64,000 nt of DNA from Sulfitobacter sp. THAF37 (GTDB lineage: Bacteria > Pseudomonadota > Alphaproteobacteria > Rhodobacterales > Rhodobacteraceae), in assembly GCF_009363555.1 (NCBI RefSeq), contig NZ_CP045372.1:558001-622000 (forward strand), in the 5' to 3' direction. Below are positions 57,649-64,000 of this stretch, piece after piece; the stretch's first letter is position 1, and each line of letters starts with the position of its first letter. The notes beneath the pieces are model-generated. The model did no database searches. It was not told the DNA's origin and saw only the letters and a program-made list of their open reading frames with translations. The translations under genes and the position numbers were made by a program.

Positions 57649-59247
57649 ATGACATTTGGACGGGTAAACCCGCAGTTCCGCCTCGAAGATCAGCAGATCA
57701 CCGGGCTGGGCAATGTCTATTACAACCTGATGGAACCGGCCCTGGTCGAGACCGCACTCAAGCGCGGCGAAGGCACGCTGGGCCAAGGCGGGTCCTTTCT
57801 TGTGACCACGGGCAAGTTTACCGGTCGGTCGCCCAAGGACAAGCACGTTGTCAAAACCGACAGCGTCGCCGACACGATCTGGTGGGAAAACAACGCCGCC
57901 ATGTCTCCTGAAGGTTTCGACGCGCTTTATGACGACATGATCGCGCACATGCAGGGCAAAGACTACTTCGTTCAGGATCTCGTTGGCGGTGCCGACCCGC
58001 GTCATGCAATCAATGTTCGCATGATCACGGAACTGGCATGGCACGGTCTGTTCATCCGCACCATGCTGCGCCGCCCCGATCGCACCGACCTCGACGATTT
58101 CATCGCCGATTTCACAGTCATCAACTGCCCGACCTTCCTGGCCGACCCGAAGAAACACGACTGCCGGTCGGAAACCGTCATCGCAATGAACTTTGACCGC
58201 AAGATGATTTTGATCGGCGGCACCGAATACGCGGGCGAAAACAAGAAGTCGGTGTTCACTCTGCTGAATTACCTGCTGCCGGAAAAGAACATCATGCCGA
58301 TGCATTGTTCCGCCAACCACGCCACCGGAAACCCGGTGGACACGGCGGTTTTCTTTGGCCTGTCGGGCACCGGCAAAACGACCCTGTCCGCCGATCCGCA
58401 GCGCACGTTGATCGGGGACGACGAACACGGCTGGTCTGATAACGGCACCTTCAACTTCGAAGGGGGCTGCTATGCCAAGACCATCAACCTGTCGCCCGAG
58501 GCCGAGCCGGAGATCTATGCCACAACGACCAAGTTCGGCACCGTGATCGAAAACATGGTGTACGATGAAGACACCAAGGAACTGGATTTCGAGGACGACA
58601 GCCTGACCGCAAACATGCGCTGCGCCTATCCGCTGCATTATATCTCCAACGCGAGCAAGAAAGCGGTTGGCGGGCATCCCAAGAACATCATCATGCTGAC
58701 CTGCGATGCCTTTGGCGTCCTGCCCCCGATCGCGCGGCTGACCCCGGCACAGGCGATGTACCACTTCCTGTCCGGCTTCACGTCCAAGGTCGCGGGCACC
58801 GAGCGCGGCGTGACCGAGCCTGAGCCGACCTTTTCCACCTGCTTCGGCGCGCCCTTCATGCCGCGTCGGCCTGAAGTCTATGGCAACCTGCTGCGCGAAA
58901 AGATCGCGCAGCACGGCGCGACTTGCTGGCTGGTCAATACCGGCTGGACCGGCGGCGCCTACGGCACCGGCAGCCGGATGCCGATCATGGCCACCCGCAA
59001 TTTGCTGACCGCAGCACTTGAAGGATCGCTGGCTGACGTGAAATATCGCAAGGACCCGAACTTCGGCTTCGAAGTTCCCGTGGCCGTCGACGGTGTTCCG
59101 GACATCCTTCTGGACCCGCGCCGCACATGGGACAATCCCGAAAGCTACGACCGCCAGGCGGCCAAGCTTGTCGCCATGTTCTCCGAGAATTTCGGCCAGT
59201 ACATGCCGCATATCGATGACGACGTTAAGGCTGCCGCTCTGGGCTGA
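57649..59247 (+). CDS. pckA: Phosphoenolpyruvate carboxykinase (ATP)
   Basis: 532 aa. [10 protein letters not shown] (substrate), P-loop [11 protein letters not shown] (237-247), GDDEHGWSD, and [11 protein letters not shown]; the ATP-dependent type. It turns oxaloacetate into PEP, the first committed step of gluconeogenesis, needed for growth on acetate, amino acids and other C2/C4 sources. Divergent from chvI. Confidence 0.97.
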   Translation: MTFGRVNPQFRLEDQQITGLGNVYYNLMEPALVETALKRGEGTLGQGGSFLVTTGKFTGRSPKDKHVVKTDSVADTIWWENNAAMSPEGFDALYDDMIAHMQGKDYFVQDLVGGADPRHAINVRMITELAWHGLFIRTMLRRPDRTDLDDFIADFTVINCPTFLADPKKHDCRSETVIAMNFDRKMILIGGTEYAGENKKSVFTLLNYLLPEKNIMPMHCSANHATGNPVDTAVFFGLSGTGKTTLSADPQRTLIGDDEHGWSDNGTFNFEGGCYAKTINLSPEAEPEIYATTTKFGTVIENMVYDEDTKELDFEDDSLTANMRCAYPLHYISNASKKAVGGHPKNIIMLTCDAFGVLPPIARLTPAQAMYHFLSGFTSKVAGTERGVTEPEPTFSTCFGAPFMPRRPEVYGNLLREKIAQHGATCWLVNTGWTGGAYGTGSRMPIMATRNLLTAALEGSLADVKYRKDPNFGFEVPVAVDGVPDILLDPRRTWDNPESYDRQAAKLVAMFSENFGQYMPHIDDDVKAAALG

Positions 59248-59275
59248 CGACCATAACGCCTCAGACCGAAATAAG

Positions 59276-59308
59276 AACGCCCCCGCATTCTCTGCGGGGG
59301 CGTTTTTC
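59276..59308 (+). terminator. Terminator after pckA
   Basis: Perfect 12-bp stem AACGCCCCCGCA / TGCGGGGGCGTT with a 5-base loop and TTT run; 29 bases past the pckA stop. Confidence 0.9.
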
Positions 59309-59361
59309 ATTTGGGGCGGGACACATCACATCCTGCCCCAAGGCAACAAGAACGGCCTTCG

Positions 59362-60069
59362 TCAGGCCACCAGTTCTTCCACCGGAATATCCAGCATGAA
59401 CTTGGCATCCTCCCGGCTGAGATAAACCATGAAAGCCTCAAGCAGCTGTTCGCGCCCGTGGATGGCCCACTTCAGCGCCCCCGGCTCGGTGTGCATATAT
59501 CCCACACGCTCGGAAAACCCCTTGAAGGCGACGGCGCGCAGCATGAAACCAAAGATCCAATCTGGGTCCCAGCGGTTGACCGCCTCCAGCAGGCCGGCGC
59601 GTGTCAGTACGCTGGACAGCCCCGTACCGCGGTAAAGCCCGTCGTCGGGCGCCATCCAGACCTCGCCGTGGTAAACGGCTTCGCCCCTGATCCGATGCGC
59701 GCCGGGAGAGGCGCGGTACCGCGACCGGCCCAGATCGACGCCCGGAATTGGCGGTGGGAAATTCTGATAATTGCGCATCAAGTAGGAACTCAGCGCGATG
59801 TCGTTCAGGCCGATGGTCTTGAACGCCTGAGTGTGAATCAGCTCGCCAAACTGGTTGCGACCGATCAGCCAAAAGCCATTCTCGGCGTTCAAATCATGGA
59901 GCTCTGGATTGAACGGATCTCCCAGCTTTTGCGCGGGACGCTCTTGTTCGATCACCGTCCGGTAGATGTCGAAGTCGCTGCCCACCGAGATCTCGATCTT
60001 GTGCGCATCGAGAATACTACCGCTGGTCGCAATGAAGGGCGCAGCATTGCTTGGAAATTGTATAGTCAT
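59362..60069 (-). CDS. GNAT-like acyltransferase of unknown function
   Basis: 235 aa. The central part GEVWMAPDDGLYRGTGLSSVLTRAGLLEAV resembles the GNAT beta4-motif A region (acyl-CoA pyrophosphate loop as R-G-T-G-L), with variable regions on both sides. I compared it with LuxI-type autoinducer synthases, which are also GNAT-like, and did not find their conserved Arg/Phe/Trp/Glu/Asp pattern. The start MTIQFPSN has AAGGAG upstream; a frame reaching 60126 was rejected. Same strand as the regulator 101 bases upstream. Confidence 0.6.
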   Translation of the reverse strand: MTIQFPSNAAPFIATSGSILDAHKIEISVGSDFDIYRTVIEQERPAQKLGDPFNPELHDLNAENGFWLIGRNQFGELIHTQAFKTIGLNDIALSSYLMRNYQNFPPPIPGVDLGRSRYRASPGAHRIRGEAVYHGEVWMAPDDGLYRGTGLSSVLTRAGLLEAVNRWDPDWIFGFMLRAVAFKGFSERVGYMHTEPGALKWAIHGREQLLEAFMVYLSREDAKFMLDIPVEELVA

Positions 60070-60170
60070 GTCTTCCGGTCTCCTTGGCCACCTGAGTGCA
60101 GAATACGCCAAAAAGTAGAAAAACACCCGCGAATTTAGTCGAATTTGTCAAAATTGTGGCCACGGCACGT

Positions 60171-61109
60171 TCAAGTCATGGTTTCCTCCTCAAATCTTGC
60201 CTCATTTTTGCCGAAATCTGGAGCCTTCAGCTCGGCCAGACCGGCCAGTTTTTCGGGCTCAAGATCCCGGATCGAAACCGTCCGGCTTGGGACAACCAAG
60301 GTCAGGACAGCGGGCGATCCGTCGGGAAAAAATCCAGCCATCATAAGGCGTTGGTAGGCCATCGGCTGCCACCCCGACCCATCGGGAAGGGGCATTCGCG
60401 TGAACACATGGTCAAGCCTGGCCAATTGGGTTGCTTGCACGTCAAAGAAGGCCTGGTTCAGCATGTGCCCAAATTCTTCGCCTGCAGGTAGCGTCGCGAT
60501 AGGCCGACCGATGCTCGACCGTGCATAATCCAGGCCAAACCACTCCACATAGGCCGAACGCTCACCGAACTCCACGCAGATCCACTCGGCCCCTGATTCG
60601 CGGTAAACGAGAAGATACGGCCGAACATGGGCGAGATTTGGACTTTCGATCTGGCCCGACGACAGGGCCCAGGCGCGAAATGACTCCCGCAGCAACAGCG
60701 AGGTTTCCTCCCAGATCAGACCGATTGGTTTTTGCTCTTGATAGAAATCCCACTCTCCGACGTGGGCTTTGAGGAACTGGAGATTGCCATGCGCCAAAGA
60801 CGCGCCCCGTAACCAGGTCTTGCCGCGGGCAAGAATATCTTTCGCCCCTGCAAGGCTGGCTGCGCCTTTTTCTGTCAGTTTGTAGCGGCGTTCATCCACG
60901 GTAAAGAGCGGGCCGCCCAACTCGGCTTCCAGCGTTGCAATATGCCGACGTAAAGTCTGCCGGGTCGAACCCAGCTCTTTCACGGCATGGCTCAGGTTGA
61001 GTGTTCGGGCCAGGGTTTCAAATGACCGCACCATCTCGAACAGCAGCGCGGGCGGCGGTGCTTCGACCTCGCTCTCAGACTGTTCAATGGTGCTCATTGG
61101 GACATTCAT
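60171..61109 (-). CDS. Transcriptional regulator with LysR-type HTH and PAS-like domain
   Basis: 312 aa. An N-terminal winged HTH of LysR type (about 25-85: LNLSHAVKELGSTRQTLRRHIATLEAELGGPLFT). The rest lacks the LysR periplasmic-binding-like effector domain. Instead residues 140-295 (RPYLLVYRESGAEWICVEFGERSAYVEWFGLDYARSSIGRPI...YQRLMMAGFFPDGSPAVLTLVV) look PAS-like. Start ATG 61109 is uncertain; 61097 and 61133 are also in frame. Likely controls the GNAT-like gene downstream. Confidence 0.65.
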   Translation of the reverse strand: MNVPMSTIEQSESEVEAPPPALLFEMVRSFETLARTLNLSHAVKELGSTRQTLRRHIATLEAELGGPLFTVDERRYKLTEKGAASLAGAKDILARGKTWLRGASLAHGNLQFLKAHVGEWDFYQEQKPIGLIWEETSLLLRESFRAWALSSGQIESPNLAHVRPYLLVYRESGAEWICVEFGERSAYVEWFGLDYARSSIGRPIATLPAGEEFGHMLNQAFFDVQATQLARLDHVFTRMPLPDGSGWQPMAYQRLMMAGFFPDGSPAVLTLVVPSRTVSIRDLEPEKLAGLAELKAPDFGKNEARFEEETMT

Positions 61110-61128
61110 GAACCGAAATCGTAAACTA

Positions 61129-61158
61129 ATCACCCATTAACGCAACATTTATCACCCA
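61129..61158. promoter_or_regulatory. Direct repeat ATCACCCA in the regulator intergenic region
   Basis: ATCACCCA at 61129-61136 and again at 61151-61158, 22 bases apart (about two helical turns), in the AT-rich 150-base gap between the PAS-like regulator and the divergent XRE gene. A possible operator for either regulator. Confidence 0.4.
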
Positions 61159-61201
61159 CTGAAAGTAAAAATTTAAACGGAAAATGATAGAAACTACTCA
61201 A

Positions 61202-61230
61202 TTGAACGGAATCTGGATTCTCGCGATTAA
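61202..61230 (+). promoter_or_regulatory. Possible promoter of the XRE regulator
   Basis: -35 TTGAAC (61202-61207), 17 bases, -10 GATTAA (61225-61230), 30 bases before the start of the XRE gene. Confidence 0.35.
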
Positions 61231-61259
61231 AGTGTATGTTCAACCAGAGGTTCCAAATT

Positions 61260-61619
61260 ATGACCCATCCCGTAGATATTCATGTCGGAAAAAAATTGAA
61301 ACAGATCCGCACTTTGCGCCGCCTGTCCCAAACAGACGTGGCCCGCCAACTCAACCTGTCCTTTCAACAAATTCAGAAATATGAAATCGGATCGAACCGA
61401 GTTGCCGCCAGCCGCCTTTTCGAATTGGCACAGATTCTTGATGTTCCCCCCTCGTACTTCTTCGACGGGCTTCACGACAATTCCAATGCGGCGCCCCAGG
61501 GCGACCCCGGCATGGAAATTGTCTCCGCTCTTGCCGCCATCAAGGATGACGCGGTCAAGACCCGGATCGTCACCTTTATCGAAGACATCGCCGGCGTCAC
61601 AGTCGCCCGCCAGGGCTGA
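61260..61619 (+). CDS. XRE-family transcriptional regulator (PraR-like)
   Basis: 119 aa. One helix-turn-helix domain, about residues 10-65 (DIHVGKKLKQIRTLRRLSQTDVARQLNLSFQQIQKYEIGSNRVAASRLFELAQILDVPPSYFF). This is the pattern of rhizobial PraR and its relatives, repressors of quorum-sensing and biofilm genes; the target here is unknown. The start MTHPVD has AGAGGT nine bases upstream. Divergent from the PAS-like regulator. Confidence 0.8.
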   Translation: MTHPVDIHVGKKLKQIRTLRRLSQTDVARQLNLSFQQIQKYEIGSNRVAASRLFELAQILDVPPSYFFDGLHDNSNAAPQGDPGMEIVSALAAIKDDAVKTRIVTFIEDIAGVTVARQG

Positions 61620-61910
61620 AGCTGGCGTTGTCGCGCCGAGATCCACATGAATTTCCAGCGGGGCGGGGAGGTTGGGCCCTGACCAGATTTTCTGAATCAC
61701 CTTCTCAATTTCAGCATATTCTCGCCCACTTCCGCTCGGCGCCAGTGAACAGGTCAAAACCGCTAGCCCCCCTTCCCCGCTGGAAGCCTGCCCGGATCTC
61801 GGCGCCCGGCGCGCAACTTTAGAACAAATTGACGCACATAATTGCATCTTTGTTGTGCTGCGCCTGCGAAGGCGCTAAGTGGCTAGCCAGCACAACAGGG
61901 GACGATAGCC

Positions 61911-63599
61911 ATGCCACACGACGGTCAGGACCTGAAAACGATGAACGCGCCGGTGATCCTTGAAGATCTGCTGTCGCTAACCGCTGCCGCAATCGGCCCG
62001 GTGGACGATATTCTTGAAAGAGCACGCACTTCGGTGCGCGAGTTGGTCAGCCGCGATGGCCGGGTTGCAGCAGACCTGATCGAACAGAACCAGACTGCCG
62101 CCCACGGGCTGGCCTGGCTGGCGACCTACGCACAATCCCTTCGCCAGATGCAGAAATGGGCCGAAGCCCTGAATAAGGACGGCAAGTTCGGCGAGGCCGA
62201 GCAGCTTATCCACCAGATCGCCTTTGGCGAATACCTCTGGCAGATTTACGGCGGCATCCAGATGAACCAGGGCGAGATCCTGCGCCTTCAGGACCTTGGC
62301 CTGTCGCAGGACGATGCGCGCAGTCTGATGGCGCCCGCGATCATGACCCTGACCCAGGGCGGCAACACGCAGGCGGCGCGCAGCCGTCTCGTCGCCCTGA
62401 TGCAGGACCACGCCGCCAACATCACAGTCGGCGCAACCGGGCTCGACGAAGAGCTTGAGATGATTCGCGAGCAGTTCCGCCGCTATGCGGTGGAAAAGGT
62501 CGAACCCCACGCCCACGATTGGCACCTGAAAGACGAACTGATCCCGATGGAGGTGATCACCGAACTGGCCGAAATGGGCGTCTTCGGCCTGACCATTCCA
62601 GAGGAATACGGCGGCTTTGGCCTGTCCAAGGCTTCCATGTGTGTCGTCTCGGAAGAACTGTCGCGCGGATACATCGGCGTCGGATCCCTTGGCACCCGTT
62701 CAGAGATCGCGGCAGAGCTGATCATCGCGGGCGGCACGGCGGAGCAGAAGGAAAAATGGCTGCCCCGCATCGCCTCGGCCGAAACGCTGCCAACGGCGGT
62801 CTTTACCGAACCCAACACCGGCTCCGATCTGGGCAGCCTGCGCACCCGTGCGGTAAAGGACGGCGAAGATTACCGCATCACCGGCAACAAGACCTGGATT
62901 ACCCACGCCGCGCGCACGCATGTCATGACACTCCTGGCCAGAACCGATCCGGAGACCACCGATTACCGGGGGCTGTCCATGTTCCTGGCCGAAAAGACCC
63001 CCGGCACCGACACCGACCCCTTCCCGACCGAGGGAATGACCGGCGGCGAGATTGAAGTGCTGGGCTACCGCGGCATGAAGGAATACGAACTGGGCTTCGA
63101 CGGCTTCCATGTAAAAGGTGAGAACCTGCTCGGCGGTGAAGAAGGCAAGGGCTTCAAACAACTGATGGAGACCTTCGAATCCGCCCGCATCCAGACCGCC
63201 GCGCGCGCCATCGGCGTGGCACAGTCCGCGCTGGACATCTCCATGCAATATGCTCAGGACCGGAAGCAGTTTGGCAAATCGCTGATCAACTTCCCCCGCG
63301 TATCGTCAAAACTGGCCATGATGGCAGTGGAAATCATGGTGGCGCGCCAGCTCACATATTTCTCTGCCTTCGAAAAGGATGAAGGCCGGCGGTGCGACGT
63401 TGAGGCCGGGATGGCAAAGCTGCTGGGGGCGCGGGTCGCCTGGGCCGCCGCAGACAATGGCCTGCAAATCCACGGCGGCAACGGATTTGCCCTGGAATAC
63501 AAGATCAGCCGCGTGCTCTGCGATGCCCGCATCCTTAACATTTTCGAGGGTGCCGCCGAGATCCAGGCTCAGGTTATCGCCAGACGGCTGCTGGGCTGA
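61911..63599 (+). CDS. mcd: Acyl-CoA dehydrogenase, methylsuccinyl-CoA dehydrogenase type
   Basis: 562 aa, about 170 residues longer than ordinary acyl-CoA dehydrogenases. The extra part is N-terminal and helical (to about residue 165: ...GLAWLATYAQSLRQ...GEYLWQIYGGIQMNQGE). The standard FAD-dependent core follows (IPEEYGGFGLS; PNTGSDLGSLRT; YAQDRKQFGKSL; QIHGGNGFALEY). The N-terminal extension and Rhodobacterales origin match (2S)-methylsuccinyl-CoA dehydrogenase of the ethylmalonyl-CoA pathway. An alternative ATG lies at 61941. ETF from this window would take its electrons. Confidence 0.75.
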   Translation: MPHDGQDLKTMNAPVILEDLLSLTAAAIGPVDDILERARTSVRELVSRDGRVAADLIEQNQTAAHGLAWLATYAQSLRQMQKWAEALNKDGKFGEAEQLIHQIAFGEYLWQIYGGIQMNQGEILRLQDLGLSQDDARSLMAPAIMTLTQGGNTQAARSRLVALMQDHAANITVGATGLDEELEMIREQFRRYAVEKVEPHAHDWHLKDELIPMEVITELAEMGVFGLTIPEEYGGFGLSKASMCVVSEELSRGYIGVGSLGTRSEIAAELIIAGGTAEQKEKWLPRIASAETLPTAVFTEPNTGSDLGSLRTRAVKDGEDYRITGNKTWITHAARTHVMTLLARTDPETTDYRGLSMFLAEKTPGTDTDPFPTEGMTGGEIEVLGYRGMKEYELGFDGFHVKGENLLGGEEGKGFKQLMETFESARIQTAARAIGVAQSALDISMQYAQDRKQFGKSLINFPRVSSKLAMMAVEIMVARQLTYFSAFEKDEGRRCDVEAGMAKLLGARVAWAAADNGLQIHGGNGFALEYKISRVLCDARILNIFEGAAEIQAQVIARRLLG

Positions 63600-63617
63600 C
63601 GAACGGGTAACAGGCGT

Positions 63618-64000
63618 TCAGGTCACGAACTGCGAACGGGCCTGTCCAAGGCGCGGGTGCAATCCCCGCGCCAACCATGCCGCCCACAACATTCCGGCCC
63701 CGCAGACTGCGAAGAGCCCGGCAATCGGCATCGCAATCAGGATCACGCCGGCCACCGCGGGGGTGACGATGCCCGACGCATCGCGGTAGCTGGCGTAGAC
63801 CGCCGACATTTCCGTCCGCTCCGAAGGTTTCACCGCCATCAGGAAAGGCAGCGATCCGCAGACATCCAGCATGATCAGCAGAACAGAAGCGAGATAGAGG
63901 CTCGCCACCACCATCCAGGGCGACATCGTCAGCGCCCATCCTCCGACAAAAAATGCGCCTCCTACAGCAAAGGCACCGCTGACCGCATTGCGCACCCCCA
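63618..64000 (-). CDS. MFS transporter, C-terminal part (5' end outside window)
   Basis: About 127 codons visible, open to the window edge. Four or five hydrophobic helices, including MVVASLYLASVLLIMLDVCG, PAVAGVILIAMPIAGLFAVC and AGMLWAAWLA, with the intracellular loop MAVKPSERTEMSAVYASYRD typical of major facilitator proteins. Substrate unknown. Its stop is 18 bases from the convergent acyl-CoA dehydrogenase stop. Confidence 0.65.
   Translation of the reverse strand, partial: GVRNAVSGAFAVGGAFFVGGWALTMSPWMVVASLYLASVLLIMLDVCGSLPFLMAVKPSERTEMSAVYASYRDASGIVTPAVAGVILIAMPIAGLFAVCGAGMLWAAWLARGLHPRLGQARSQFVT

Noticed and set aside
59362..60069. LuxI-type autoinducer synthase
   Set aside because: It has a GNAT-like core and a regulator next to it, but the invariant LuxI residues and spacing were not found.

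Overview
This is 64 kb of a high-GC chromosome from an alphaproteobacterium, almost certainly a member of the Rhodobacterales (Roseobacter group). The evidence is the general L-amino-acid transporter aapJQMP, a pckA gene divergent from chvI-chvG with hprK-rapZ-EIIA-HPr behind it, a short-lid adenylate kinase inside the ribosomal cluster, a long methylsuccinyl-CoA-dehydrogenase-type flavoprotein (ethylmalonyl-CoA pathway), and many ATGA/TGATG stop-start overlaps. I saw no rRNA, tRNA, CRISPR array, prophage or insertion sequence.

Layout. 1-3.7 kb (+): end of yidC, MOSC protein, engB, argB, a ferredoxin-like protein and a sixA-type phosphatase. 3.8-8.2 kb (-): aapJQMP. 8.4-12.8 kb (-): F1-ATPase assembly chaperone, HAD phosphatase, RluA-type pseudouridine synthase, crcB, and rarA. 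12.8-14.2 kb (-): Do-type periplasmic protease. 14.3-36.3 kb: the S10-spc-alpha ribosomal protein genes with secY, adk and rpoA. 37.4-45.5 kb: tuf, a lipoprotein, a cytochrome P450, an M48 protease, a DUF898 membrane protein and parC. 45.7-51.9 kb: SH3 protein, SDR, HIG1-like protein, cobalamin adenosyltransferase, etfBA, a hypothetical protein and 3-hydroxyacyl-CoA dehydrogenase. 51.9-57.3 kb (-): the chvI-chvG-hprK-rapZ-EIIA-HPr-acyltransferase operon. 57.6-64 kb: pckA, a GNAT-like protein, an HTH/PAS-like regulator, an XRE regulator, the acyl-CoA dehydrogenase and the end of an MFS transporter.

The most striking feature is that the normally colinear ribosomal superoperon is in three pieces with a strand switch. 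rpsJ to rplP runs on the + strand (31.1-36.3 kb). rpmC to rpmD runs on the - strand (27.2-22.8 kb). rplO to rplQ resumes on the - strand at 19.7 kb, after a 3-kb interruption holding an aldehyde dehydrogenase, a membrane acyltransferase and the 3' end of a broken methyltransferase gene. I could place sigma70-like promoters in front of rpsJ, rplO, rpsM and tuf, and a weaker one before rpmC. Factor-independent terminators lie after rpmD, rplQ, rplP and tuf and even between rplW and rplB, so the pieces look independently transcribed. A Doc-type toxin-antitoxin module sits beside the rplP end of the rearranged block.

Two families of palindromic repeats recur: GGTGCGCA-type hairpins in the gaps between ribosomal genes, and hairpins built on AAGACATGTC after rarA and after the toxin gene. 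No clearly new multi-gene system is visible. The best candidates for new biology are the pair at 59.4-61.1 kb (a GNAT-like enzyme plus a regulator joining a LysR-type HTH to a PAS-like rather than a LysR effector domain) and the broken-up ribosomal cluster itself.
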